64,000 nt of DNA, taken from NCBI GenBank assembly GCA_033584155.1, contig CP138355.1, positions 1,116,001 to 1,180,000 of the forward strand, read 5' to 3'. The notes beneath the pieces are model-generated. The model ran no database searches, was not told the DNA's origin, and saw only the letters and a program-made list of their open reading frames with translations. The position numbers and the translations under genes were made by a program. Positions 35,423 through 43,647 of this stretch are shown in pieces (the stretch's first letter is position 1; each line of letters starts with the position of its first letter). Source of the DNA: Candidatus Electrothrix scaldis. GTDB lineage: Bacteria; Desulfobacterota; Desulfobulbia; Desulfobulbales; Desulfobulbaceae.

Positions 35423-35786
35423 CAGGGCGGACGCATGGTCGCTCCGGCTTCAGCCGGAGAGGAAAGTCCGAACACCAAAGGGCGCGGTGGTTCCTAACGG
35501 GAACTCCGGGTAACCGGGGGAAAGTGCCACAGAAAAGACACCGCCGATGGGACGGCTTGCCGTTCACAGGTAAGGTTGAAATGGTGAGGTAAGAGCTCAC
35601 CGCCTTTATGGCGACATAAAGGGCAAGGTAAACCCCACCGGGTGCAAAACCAAATAGGGAAACGTTTGAGGGCGGTCCGTCCAAAGTTTCCGGGTAGGTT
35701 GCATGAGGTGCCGGGCAACCGGCATCCCAGTCAAATGATCATGGCCTGCTTCGGCAGGAACAGAATTCGGCTTATAGTCCGCCCTG
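35423..35786 (+). ncRNA. rnpB: RNase P RNA, bacterial class A
   Basis: 364 nt. The closing helix P1 is a perfect 10-bp pairing of CAGGGCGGAC with GTCCGCCCTG. Universally conserved cores are present: GAGGAAAGTCCG near the 5' end, ACAGAAA, AACCCCACC and the 3' GAATTCGGCTTATAG. It processes tRNA 5' ends such as that of the tRNA at 32.9 kb. With 11 nt separating it from the RNase H gene its promoter must lie inside that gene, or it is read through. Confidence 0.97.
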
Positions 35787-35795
35787 TTTTTTTCT
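35777..35795 (+). terminator. Terminator of rnpB
   Basis: The 3' strand of P1 is followed directly by seven T, so helix P1 (or P1 plus neighbours) can serve as the terminator hairpin. Confidence 0.55.
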
Positions 35796-35926
35796 TGAGC
35801 AACATATTTCAATGTTGCTATTTCCTGTGGTAATCTTCTTTCAACGTGATGAATTCCTGGCGTGATCTTGATTTTTGTGTTCCGCCAGGAAACATTCGGG
35901 AATTCTTTTGGTAATCGGAGACAAAG

Positions 35927-36640
35927 ATGCCTGAAACTTCAACATGTACAACCGCTGCTATCATTCCTGCGGCAGGGTTTGGTACTCGCATGGGAACGGA
36001 TTTTCCCAAACAATACCTTGAGCTGGCAGGCGAGCCAGTCCTGGTGCGTACCCTACGGATTTTTCTTGCCCACCCGGCTATCCATTGCATCGTACTGGTC
36101 CTGCCTCCAGGGCATCTTCGCCCTGGCAAAGAGCTCCTCCTTCCTTTTTTGTCCCAGGAACAGCTGGAGAAAATCTTGTACACCACTGGGGGCGAAACTC
36201 GTCAGCACTCGGTCCAGAACGGTGTAAAGGCGCTCCCTGCTTCTGTTGAGCGAATTTTTGTTCATGACGGGGCCCGACCTCTGGTCAGTGCGGAGATTAT
36301 TGATCGCTGCCTGGCCGGGGTTGAGGAGCACGGGGCCGTGATCGCGGCTGTCCCGGTCAAGGATACGCTGAAAGAGGTTGATGAGGACGGCACAGAGATT
36401 ATCGGAACTGTGGATCGCTCCCGGATCTGGCAGGCACAGACGCCCCAGGCAATGGATCTGCACTTGCTGGAACGGGCCTATGAGTATGCAGCAGCCACTG
36501 AATTTATCGGCACGGATGAGTCCTCTCTGCTGGAACATGCCGGAGTTTCGGTGAGCGTGGTTATGGGCAGTGAAGAGAATATCAAAATTACCCGCCCGGA
36601 CGATCTCAAGATCGCAGATGCTCTGCTCCGGAAGGATTAG
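35927..36640 (+). CDS. ispD: 2-C-methyl-D-erythritol 4-phosphate cytidylyltransferase
   Basis: 237 residues. It couples MEP with CTP in the non-mevalonate isoprenoid pathway. AAIIPAAGFGTRMGTDFPKQYLEL is the nucleotide-binding motif, VHDGARPLV the conserved Asp/Arg block, and IWQAQTPQAMD the MEP-site motif. GGAGACAAAG precedes the ATG. ispF follows 15 bp downstream, as is usual. Confidence 0.96.
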   Translation: MPETSTCTTAAIIPAAGFGTRMGTDFPKQYLELAGEPVLVRTLRIFLAHPAIHCIVLVLPPGHLRPGKELLLPFLSQEQLEKILYTTGGETRQHSVQNGVKALPASVERIFVHDGARPLVSAEIIDRCLAGVEEHGAVIAAVPVKDTLKEVDEDGTEIIGTVDRSRIWQAQTPQAMDLHLLERAYEYAAATEFIGTDESSLLEHAGVSVSVVMGSEENIKITRPDDLKIADALLRKD

Positions 36641-36655
36641 GAAAGAGGTGCGGCA

Positions 36656-37135
36656 ATGCGCATAGGACATGGTTTTGATGCTCATAGGTTGGTGGAAGGG
36701 CGGAAGCTCATTCTTGGTGGAGTGGATATTTCCTATGAGCTGGGTTTGGCTGGTCACTCGGATGCAGATGTCCTGGTTCATGCCCTGATGGATGCGTTGC
36801 TCGGGGCTCTTGGGGAAGGGGACATCGGGCGGCATTTCCCGGATACGGATGAGCAGTATAAGGGGGCGGATAGCCTCAAGCTGCTTGAACGGGTGATGGA
36901 GTTGGTTCAAGCCAAGGGGATGAAGCTGGTCAACGCGGATATCACCGTGGTTTGCCAGCGGCCCAAGCTTGCGCCTCATTTAGAAACCATGCGGGGCAAC
37001 CTTGCTACGGTTTGCGGTGCCTCTGCGGAGCAGGTTAATATAAAGGCTACCACTACCGAGAAGATGGGCTATACCGGGCGGGGGGAGGGGATTACTGCTC
37101 ATGCGGTGGTGTTGTTGGCGGGGCCGCATGAGTGA
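36656..37135 (+). CDS. ispF: 2-C-methyl-D-erythritol 2,4-cyclodiphosphate synthase
   Basis: 159 residues, standard length, with AGAGG upstream. [11 protein letters not shown] and [20 protein letters not shown] carry the zinc ligands (Asp, His, His). [19 protein letters not shown] is the second signature and [15 protein letters not shown] the C-terminal one. It performs the ring-closing step after IspD and IspE. It is convergent with the TPR gene; a GGGCGG/CCGCCC hairpin lies between the stops. Confidence 0.97.
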   Translation: MRIGHGFDAHRLVEGRKLILGGVDISYELGLAGHSDADVLVHALMDALLGALGEGDIGRHFPDTDEQYKGADSLKLLERVMELVQAKGMKLVNADITVVCQRPKLAPHLETMRGNLATVCGASAEQVNIKATTTEKMGYTGRGEGITAHAVVLLAGPHE

Positions 37136-37156
37136 GGGGGACAGGGGCGGATTCTT

Positions 37157-39373
37157 TTACCGCCCGGCCATCTTGCTTTTCTTTAAATCGTCATAGTGCC
37201 CCTGAATCTTATTGATAATTTCCTGCTTATCCGGATAGTTCTTTAAGATGGACAGGGCACGTTGAAACAACGGTTCTGCTTCATCGTATTTCTCCTGATG
37301 CCGGTAAATCTCAGCGATATTGTTTAAATTGGTTGCTACAGCAAAAGACTCTTTTCCCTGTGCAACTTCGTTAATAGCGAGAGCACGTTTGTACAACGTT
37401 TCGGCTTTTTCGTAATTTCCCTGTTTGTAGTAGGAGATGCCAAGGTTGTTCAGAATGCCAGCAATATCAGGATGATGTTTGCCAAGTTCTTTCTCTTTAA
37501 TTGAGATTAAACGTTCATAACACTGTTCTGCTTCCGCGTATTTTTCTTGGGCGTAATATAGTCCGGCCAAGTTGTTCAAATCCATTTCCAGCCAAAGATG
37601 ATGGTTTTCGTCTGGACTTTGTTCCCAGATTTCCAGCGCGCGTTTATACAGCGGTTCCGCCTCCTTGTATCGGCCCTGTTTGTAAAAGAGCCCTGCCAAA
37701 TTCCTTAGTACGTCAGCAACCCTTGGATGGCTTTTGCCTAAAATATTTTCTTCAATAGCCAAGGTGCGTTTATAGCAGGATTCGGCTTCTGCATAGCGCC
37801 CTTCTTGTTCGGTATAGAGAATAGCCAAAGCATACAAGGAAAAGGCAGCTGCGAGATGATTCTTACCGTACCTTTGTTTCCTGAGTTGCAATACACGTTT
37901 AAACAAAAGCTCTGCGTCTTCATAGCGGCCTTGATGAGAATAATACCATCCCAGACTAAACAGGGGGGTGGCGATACAGGAGGATTTCTTTCCGGGTGAT
38001 TGTTCGCAGATATCTAGAGCTCGTTTTATCAACGGTTCTATACCGACATATCTTCCATGATCCTCATAAAGCCCAACGAGATTATTCAATGTGAGTACCA
38101 AGTCGGGGTGATTCTTTCCCAGCGTTTTTTCTTGGACGGCTAAAGAGCGTTTGATTATCTGTTCGGCTTCCGTATACTTTCCTTGGAGTCTATATAATAA
38201 GCCCAGTTCGTTAAGAACAAGACCAAGAGAGGTATCATTCTTTTCTGCCTCGCGGACCTTCAGCAATCGCTCCAGCCACTCCTGTGCCAGATCATAATCA
38301 GCAAGCGTGCGGGCCATCTGTCCGGCAGCCAGCAGGTAATCCGGGTTGTCCTTTTCCAGGGTCACCGCCTTCCTGTACTGGTGCATAGCTTTGGGATAAT
38401 CCAAGCGACCAGCAGCCAGTTGCCCACTTTGATATGCGGCAAGGGCAACGGATTTCCCCTCTTTGTCAGCCACCTCGTCAAAGACCTGTTCAGCCGCTTC
38501 GGGATCACCCTGCTCAAGTCTCTTCTTTGCCTCAGCAATCCGAGCAACAGGTAATTGTCCTTTCAGTTCGGCAAGGGCCTTATCCGCAGCTCGACGGCGG
38601 GCCAGTTCTTCTTCATAGCTTTTCTGGATATCGGCTAGTTTTTCTTCGACAGCTTGTAATTTCTGCTCCAGCTCATGGAGTTTTTTCTCATCACCAACCG
38701 CAGTCCTCATTTCCTTAAGGATGTTGTTTTGTTGCTGCTCCAGCATCGCCTTGAGTTTCATCTCGTCCAAACCGTAAGTCTTGTTGACCGTTATATCACC
38801 TTCCGCATTGATCAGATCTCCTTTCACAGATACCTGGCTCTGCTCTATGTTTAGAGATGCATTGCTCTTGTCATCATGAGATATCTGCTTGACAGAACAA
38901 GAGGTGGGCTGAAATTGAGAAAACAAGGCAATTGCTCCTGCTCCGGGAATCAGCAGCAGGAGCAGATAACGAAGTTTAATATTCGCTAACGCTGAAGCCC
39001 ACCAAGGGGAGACAGGCCAATCAGGAGAAAAATCATCAGCCGAGGGGCTGTCTTTGCTGGTCGGCAGAGAATCCGCACCACCCCTCTGCTGTTCCATATG
39101 CAGCAGTTTCTTCTCCAGCCCCAGTCTTTCTTTCTTGGTCTGTTCAATAAGCTGTTCCAATCGTAGACGTTCCTCAATCCGAGTCTCCACGACGTCCTGC
39201 GCCGTAAGGGCAGCAAGCTTTCGGGAGAGCTGCTCCCACGTTTTGCGGGACTCCTCTATTTTGATGGCAGCGAATATTTTCTGGAACATAGCAAGAGCCG
39301 GTGAAATGAAAATAAGAACGATAGGTAACGTGATTATCTCTGCAAAAAGACAAGATTGAGCATTTTTTGTCAA
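37157..39373 (-). CDS. Membrane-anchored kinesin-light-chain-type TPR protein
   Basis: 738 residues from a TTG at 39373; an ATG at 39289 is another option and would remove one hydrophobic stretch. A coiled coil (about 35-95), a membrane helix near 135-155 (LRYLLLLLIPGAGAIALF), a second coiled coil (about 205-270), then some ten TPR units of 42 residues of the pattern G.Y.EAE.LYKRAL.I.E..LG..HP..A..LNNLA.LY. These bind partner proteins. A KGDLINAEGDITVNK strand region after the membrane helix resembles repeats seen in conflict-linked TPR proteins. No enzymatic domain is visible, so the partner is unknown. Confidence 0.8.
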   Translation of the reverse strand: MTKNAQSCLFAEIITLPIVLIFISPALAMFQKIFAAIKIEESRKTWEQLSRKLAALTAQDVVETRIEERLRLEQLIEQTKKERLGLEKKLLHMEQQRGGADSLPTSKDSPSADDFSPDWPVSPWWASALANIKLRYLLLLLIPGAGAIALFSQFQPTSCSVKQISHDDKSNASLNIEQSQVSVKGDLINAEGDITVNKTYGLDEMKLKAMLEQQQNNILKEMRTAVGDEKKLHELEQKLQAVEEKLADIQKSYEEELARRRAADKALAELKGQLPVARIAEAKKRLEQGDPEAAEQVFDEVADKEGKSVALAAYQSGQLAAGRLDYPKAMHQYRKAVTLEKDNPDYLLAAGQMARTLADYDLAQEWLERLLKVREAEKNDTSLGLVLNELGLLYRLQGKYTEAEQIIKRSLAVQEKTLGKNHPDLVLTLNNLVGLYEDHGRYVGIEPLIKRALDICEQSPGKKSSCIATPLFSLGWYYSHQGRYEDAELLFKRVLQLRKQRYGKNHLAAAFSLYALAILYTEQEGRYAEAESCYKRTLAIEENILGKSHPRVADVLRNLAGLFYKQGRYKEAEPLYKRALEIWEQSPDENHHLWLEMDLNNLAGLYYAQEKYAEAEQCYERLISIKEKELGKHHPDIAGILNNLGISYYKQGNYEKAETLYKRALAINEVAQGKESFAVATNLNNIAEIYRHQEKYDEAEPLFQRALSILKNYPDKQEIINKIQGHYDDLKKSKMAGR

Positions 39374-39666
39374 AATATTTTTTATGTTGAGTTTGTTTAC
39401 TCACCATAATCAATAGATCCCTTTATTTTTCCCGCCTTACTTTCTGCCCTGTTCGTTCATGTCCCCACAACCCCCACACCCGGTTTTCAACGTGCAAAAA
39501 GAAAAATTATATGGTTAACTGGCTGAGTTACAGCTCTATTGCACCATTCCGGCAAGCACCGCAGCGGGCCGGAAAGAGAAAGCCAACCCGGTCGCTGTTC
39601 CGTAAGCGCGGCTTGCAGAACAATGACCGTTCATCAGCAGTTGAACCTCTATTCATGGAGAGCACA

Positions 39667-39978
39667 ATGAACGATGCGAAGAAGCGGGACTTTGTTGCCC
39701 AGATGATTTCTCTGGTTGAAGCGGAACAGGATGCCCTGACAGCCAAGGGCTTTAACCCAACTGAGCGGCTGGACACCCTCAAGGTGAAGAAACAGGCTGC
39801 CGACAGCACGGAAACCGCTCAGCAGGAAGCAGCTGCCAAGGCTCAGGAGGCCACGGCAGAGGCCAATCAGGCCCTGGCGGATGCCTACAAGGATGCTTCC
39901 GACTGTGCCGACCTGATTTCCGGTCTTCTTGGCAAGGACAACGAGCTGGTCAAGAAGATGCGGAAGTTCCGCAAGTAG
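39667..39978 (+). CDS. Small Ala/Lys-rich helical protein, unknown function
   Basis: 103 residues from the ATG at 39667, with GGAGA five bases upstream. It is almost fully helical: MNDAKKRDFVAQMISLVEAEQ, then an Ala/Gln-rich stretch about residues 45-70, and a basic end KKMRKFRK. The pattern resembles small conserved hypothetical proteins encoded next to TPR or coiled-coil genes, but I cannot name it. An upstream-extended frame from 39511 has no ribosome site. The degenerate 21-nt repeat array begins about 40 bp after its stop. Confidence 0.55.
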   Translation: MNDAKKRDFVAQMISLVEAEQDALTAKGFNPTERLDTLKVKKQAADSTETAQQEAAAKAQEATAEANQALADAYKDASDCADLISGLLGKDNELVKKMRKFRK

Positions 39979-40020
39979 CTTTTCCGTCTCTGCTTCTTCC
40001 TTCTTTTTGTATTCGTCCTT

Positions 40021-40566
40021 CTCTTCCTGGAGATGATCTCTCGTCACAAGGGGATTGCCTTGCCTCACTAGGTGGTCATGCCTCATCAGAGGGGGCGAAC
40101 GATCATTCCCCTGTGCAGAACGCTTCTGCACCACCAAAGAATGGTTGTCCCCTTGTGAATGATGATCAATTTGTGCCGAATCATGACGAGATACTACCGA
40201 ATGATGACAAAAACATTGCTCATTGTCATTATTCACTGCCTTGGAACGCTTCTGCAACGCCGCAGGGTGATGCTGCGATAGGTCAGCACGGCTCTGCACC
40301 TCCGAAGAATCATTCTGCGATAGTTAGGGATCGCTCTGCACAAGATTAGGAAGGTTCTGCGACACCGCAGGATGATGCTGTAACGGTGTCGAATGACTCT
40401 GCACTGTCGAAGAATGGTTCTGCAACGCCGAAGGATCGTTCTGCGCAAGAGAAGTACGACGCTGCGATAGATCAGGACGGTTCTGTACTGGTGACGAATA
40501 ATGCTACGGAAGCGCTGAAGCATTCTGCGTAAGATTGGTACGGTTCTGTACCGAGAGAAAACGTTT
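40021..40566. repeat. Degenerate 21-nt tandem repeat array (26 units)
   Basis: From 40021 to 40566 the sequence divides without any insertion or deletion into 26 consecutive 21-nt units. The best-conserved units (40252-40545) start CTGCR and end RRGRAYGRTT, and the middle is nearly free. Read on the plus strand in the frame of 40113 this gives a 7-residue repeat around K-N-G-S-A-T-P, interrupted by stops at 40347 and 40528; read on the minus strand it gives heptads like R-R-C-R-T-I-L that stay open for 40233-40523. Neither translation resembles a known protein. It may be a decayed repeat protein gene or a non-coding array. Confidence 0.7.
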
Positions 40567-40619
40567 CAGTAGAGTAACAGGAAGATCGTTGTTATTCTGA
40601 AGCCTTCTCCGACAGGCTC

Positions 40620-40644
40620 GCTCGTAACCCTTCATGTTACGAGC
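40620..40644. other. Perfect 9-bp hairpin upstream of the toxin-antitoxin promoter
   Basis: GCTCGTAAC and GTTACGAGC around CCTTCAT, with no T-run on either side. It could stop incoming transcription structurally or be a protein site. Confidence 0.4.
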
Positions 40645-40678
40645 ATCCGGGCCGGGACATCACCCAAGGGCAGCGATA

Positions 40679-40701
40679 CCGGATAATCGGTTATTCTCCG
40701 G
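40679..40701. promoter_or_regulatory. Imperfect palindrome, candidate toxin-antitoxin operator
   Basis: Arms CCGGATAAT and ATTCTCCGG (8 of 9 pairs match) around CGGTT, ending 19 bp before the -35 box. Antitoxins of this family autoregulate through such palindromes. Confidence 0.5.
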
Positions 40702-40720
40702 GAAACATCTTGTTTTCAAC

Positions 40721-40750
40721 TTGACTGTTCTGTATCCAGCTGGCTACAAT
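40721..40750 (+). promoter_or_regulatory. Promoter of the toxin-antitoxin operon
   Basis: TTGACT, an 18-bp spacer and TACAAT. The -10 ends 7 bp before the toxin ATG, so the expected transcription start is at or within a base or two of the start codon. Confidence 0.6.
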
Positions 40751-40757
40751 ATCCGAT

Positions 40758-41048
40758 ATGATAGCAATTCGAAAAACAAAGGCATTTGTGAAGTGGCTTG
40801 ATAAACTTCGGGACATCCGGGCACGATCCCGCGTTTTGGTACGCATCAAACGACTGGCAGAAGGGAACCCCGGTGATGTTAAGTCCGTCGGAGAAGGAGT
40901 TTACGAGTTGCGGATTTATTACGGCCCAGGTTATCGAGTATATTACACGAAAATAAATGATGAGATTGTGCTGCTGTTGGTTGGCGGTAATAAAAGCACC
41001 CAATCAGGTGACATCAAGAAGGCCCTGCATCTTGCCCGTAATGTATAG
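40758..41048 (+). CDS. RelE/HigB-type toxin (addiction module killer protein)
   Basis: 96 residues. AIRKTKAFVKWLDKLRDIRARSRVLVRIKRLAEGNPGD, then VYELRIYYGPGYRVYYT and LLLVGGNKSTQSGDIKKA, are the family's full pattern (TIGR02683-type killer protein of the RelE/ParE superfamily). Members are ribosome-dependent mRNA nucleases or related poisons. No Shine-Dalgarno precedes the ATG. The antitoxin gene follows 9 bp later. This gene order (toxin first) is usual for HigBA-like modules. Confidence 0.9.
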   Translation: MIAIRKTKAFVKWLDKLRDIRARSRVLVRIKRLAEGNPGDVKSVGEGVYELRIYYGPGYRVYYTKINDEIVLLLVGGNKSTQSGDIKKALHLARNV

Positions 41049-41057
41049 GAGTGGAAA

Positions 41058-41363
41058 ATGAGCAAAACAGAAACAACCCCTTTCGATGTAGCGGAACATC
41101 TCAGAACACCGGAAGAAATGGCTGCCTACCTTGAGGCGACCTTTGAAGAGGCGGACGGAGATGCTGCATTTATCGCCAAAGCCCTGGGGGATATTGCCCG
41201 TGCGAAGGGAATGTCTCAAGTGGCAAGAGATGCCGGACTGTCCCGGGAAAGCCTGTACAAAGCTCTTTCGGGTGAAAGGGTTCCCGGATTTGATACGATA
41301 TTGAAGGTCGTCAGGGCGCTTGGTCTCAAACTGCATGCGGAAGCAAATCTTGCTCATGGGTAA
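41058..41363 (+). CDS. HTH antitoxin of the addiction module
   Basis: 101 residues with a strong AGGAG site 7 bp upstream. FDVAEHLRTPEEMAAYLEATFEE starts the family; a Cro/C1-type helix-turn-helix follows (MSQVARDAGLSRESLYKALSG), and the end FDTILKVVRALGLKLHAEA is typical of TIGR02684-type antidotes. It neutralises the toxin by direct binding and should repress the operon through the palindrome at 40679. Confidence 0.92.
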   Translation: MSKTETTPFDVAEHLRTPEEMAAYLEATFEEADGDAAFIAKALGDIARAKGMSQVARDAGLSRESLYKALSGERVPGFDTILKVVRALGLKLHAEANLAHG

Positions 41364-41393
41364 TATGCGAATATCTGGGCTGGAATAGTACAA

Positions 41394-41596
41394 ATGCTGC
41401 TTGATTTACTGACAGCATTGGACTTTGTTGACTCCGTTCAGTCTGGACAAAGCGAAATCTCTGAGCAGGACCCCCAGGAGGACTTCTTCTCCCAGGCAGG
41501 AATCTGGCAGGAAGAGATATTACCCAGAAATCAATCCGTAAGGAATCCTGGCTGAGGAAAAAGAATAAATTGGAGCAACATCATGGAATGGGCTGA
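41394..41596 (+). pseudogene. VapB-type antitoxin remnant, frameshifted
   Basis: The frame from 41394 reads MLLDLLTALDFVDSVQ and then EDFFSQAGIWQ, the C-terminal hallmark of VapB/MazE-type antitoxins. Just after that the frame fails; the matching continuation (RDITQKSIRKESWLRKK) is in another frame from 41513 to a TGA at 41594. The N-terminal DNA-binding part is also missing. No PIN-domain toxin follows. Its end overlaps the Uma2 gene start by 14 bp. Confidence 0.65.
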
Positions 41597-42050
41597 AGTC
41601 ATCGGTAACCCTCTCCTGAGGAATCTTCCCTTCAAAATCGAGCTGAATCGCTTCGGTAAAATCCTCATGACCCCGTCCTCCAACCAGCACGGACGCATCC
41701 AAGGCCGGATGGCGGCAAATCTTATCAATAAGCTGCCCAACGGCGAGGTGATTACAGAATGTTCTATCCAAACCTCGGAAGGCGTCAAGGTCGCTGACGT
41801 GGCTTGGGCCTCGGACGAGTTCATCCGTACCTTTGCCTACGAGACCCCGTATCCTAAAGCCCCGGAAATCTGTATTGAGATCGTCTCACCCTCCAACTCC
41901 AAGGCGGAAATTATCGGCAAGGTGGAGCTGTATCTGGCAAAAGGTGCCCAGGAGGTTTGGGTGGTTTACGAGGGCGGCAAAATCGTAACCTATAGCCATG
42001 TCGGTGAGATTGAACACAGCGCATTGGCCTCTGACGCCCAGAAGCTGTAG
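41583..42050 (+). CDS. Uma2-family (DUF820) putative restriction endonuclease
   Basis: 155 residues, shorter than the usual 180-200; the N-terminal region is reduced. GGAG precedes the ATG. The PD-(D/E)xK core is visible in KVADVAWASDEF (Asp) and EICIEIVSPSNS (ExV), with KVELYLAKGAQEVWVVY after it. These proteins are abundant in cyanobacteria and some filamentous or sulfur-cycle bacteria and are of unproven function, possibly mobile. It lies in an accessory stretch with toxin-antitoxin genes. Confidence 0.85.
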   Translation: MEWAEVIGNPLLRNLPFKIELNRFGKILMTPSSNQHGRIQGRMAANLINKLPNGEVITECSIQTSEGVKVADVAWASDEFIRTFAYETPYPKAPEICIEIVSPSNSKAEIIGKVELYLAKGAQEVWVVYEGGKIVTYSHVGEIEHSALASDAQKL

Positions 42051-42062
42051 GTGCCGTAAACA

Positions 42063-42686
42063 TCAAAAGTACCTCCTGTAGAACACCATGCCCGCATGCC
42101 ATATCAGCTGATTGGCAAAGGTATCAAAAGCAACAAAGAACAGATTTGCTATCAGCGCGGCCAGACAGAATCCTGCCAAGCTTGCTGACATTGACAAGGC
42201 CGTGGTTCCCTCGGCATATTGGGCAAGAGGAGTCATGGCAATTGCAAAGATAAAGACTATCCCGATCAGCAGGGAGTTTCTTTTGAGACGCTGAACAAAT
42301 TCATCCCTCATACCTTCTCGGCTCTCTTTGTTTTTGAAATGAAAATGCACGAAATCACAACAGAGAGGGCAAAAGAGTATCCCGATGAAAAGAACCGGCG
42401 GAAGGATGAATAGGTAGGCGCCTAGTATTTCCATATTTTTTGGTAAGTCAAATGAAAGTGCATCCGTCGCGTTTTTGAAGATTTTCTCCAGTCCAGCAAG
42501 ATTAATGCAGCCAAAGTAAAAGCCCGTCAGTAAAGCAAATAAGATAAATACGAGAATGAGGCCAGACAAGGCCTTGAACCCCATCCCAAGGATACTTGCT
42601 GCCACAGCCTCCGGCACGGTTTGAGCCGGGAGGAGGTATATATGCGTGGTATCGTCAGGTATATCAAAATGATGGGAGTGTCGCAT
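42063..42686 (-). CDS. Four-helix membrane protein, paralogue A (unknown function)
   Basis: 207 residues with GAGG before the ATG. A short soluble N-terminus (HFDIPDDTTHIYLLPAQTVPEA) precedes four hydrophobic helices. The third block NSLLIGIVFIFAIAMTPLAQYA and the fourth (LAALIANLFFVAFDTFANQL) are nearly identical to the protein encoded at 42798. I do not recognise the family. It is the second gene of a tandem pair, separated from its paralogue by 111 bp that includes a conserved leader (AGAGGTT before each ATG). Confidence 0.65.
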   Translation of the reverse strand: MRHSHHFDIPDDTTHIYLLPAQTVPEAVAASILGMGFKALSGLILVFILFALLTGFYFGCINLAGLEKIFKNATDALSFDLPKNMEILGAYLFILPPVLFIGILFCPLCCDFVHFHFKNKESREGMRDEFVQRLKRNSLLIGIVFIFAIAMTPLAQYAEGTTALSMSASLAGFCLAALIANLFFVAFDTFANQLIWHAGMVFYRRYF

Positions 42687-42797
42687 GGAGAACCTCTTCT
42701 GTTTTTTGCTTTCCGGCGATAGCCGGGCAGGTGCAATTGATCAGCATTGGAAACATAGAATCCGTAAGGACGCTTGGCCGGGAAGTTCACCGCCTAA

Positions 42798-43430
42798 TCA
42801 AAAGAACTTCTTGTAGAACACCAAGCCCGCATGCCATAAGAGCTGATTGGCAAAGGTATCAAAAGCAACAAAGAACAGGTTTGCTATCAGCGCGGCCAGA
42901 CAGAAGCCAGCCAAGCTTGCTGACATCGATAAGGCTGTGGTTCCCTCGGCATATCGGGCAAGAGGAGTCATAGCAATTGCAAAGATAAAGACCATCCCGA
43001 TCAGCAGGGAGTTCTTTCTGAGCCGCCGAATAAATTCATCCTTCATGCCTTCCCTCTCCTCTTTTCTCTTCAGGTGAAACATCACAAAATCACAACAGAC
43101 GGGGAGGAATAATATTGTAAAAAAAACAACGAAAAGAGTTGGCAAGACGCCTACGAAGTCATCTTTGCTTATATGTGCATCCTGCGGAAGATAAGACGTG
43201 AGCGACTCCATTACATTCTTAAAATCACCCTGTTGTCCAGCAAGGTTAACGAATCCAAAAAAAAGGCCGATCATTATGATAAATGCGATGAGCTCAAGAA
43301 TAAAGACAGACAAGGCCTTGAATCCCATCCCAAGGAAACTTGCTGCCAATGCCTCCGGCACAGTTTGAGCCGGGAGGAGGTGTATTTGAGTGGCACCTTC
43401 AGGTATGTTGAAATGAGGGGAGGAGCTCAT
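42798..43430 (-). CDS. Four-helix membrane protein, paralogue B (unknown function)
   Basis: 210 residues, close paralogue of the downstream gene. The N-terminal motif LLPAQTVPEALAASFLGMGFKALS and the C-terminal 80 residues are shared. The middle (residues about 60-130) has diverged and carries a CCDFVMFHLKRKEEREGM segment. Four membrane helices are predicted. The uneven divergence suggests duplication with later gene conversion or strong constraint on the C-terminal half. No motif indicates a reaction. Confidence 0.65.
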   Translation of the reverse strand: MSSSPHFNIPEGATQIHLLPAQTVPEALAASFLGMGFKALSVFILELIAFIIMIGLFFGFVNLAGQQGDFKNVMESLTSYLPQDAHISKDDFVGVLPTLFVVFFTILFLPVCCDFVMFHLKRKEEREGMKDEFIRRLRKNSLLIGMVFIFAIAMTPLARYAEGTTALSMSASLAGFCLAALIANLFFVAFDTFANQLLWHAGLVFYKKFF

Positions 43431-43647
43431 GGGGAACCTCTTCAGTGTTTTGTTTTTTGGTGAAAGAGGATTTCTTGTTTTTGCATCACAGGGAAGAAAA
43501 TATTATCCAGGGTAGCACAGAGTGGAAGTTCTCCGAAAGGAAAGTCTGCTGTCTTTTGTTTTTTTTGTGATATAGTGAGAGTTATCCATAATAGTTTGAT
43601 CATCGGGTTTGATCATTAAAACACCTCTGACACCCTTGGTAACCATA

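Noticed and set aside
39649-40299. 216-codon minus-strand frame spanning the small helical gene and the 21-nt array
   Set aside because: No ribosome site or known domain, and it is antisense to a better-supported gene; kept only as a note in the array entry.
40021-40566. CRISPR array
   Set aside because: There is no constant repeat alternating with unique spacers; every unit is a diverged version of the same 21-mer, and no cas gene is present.
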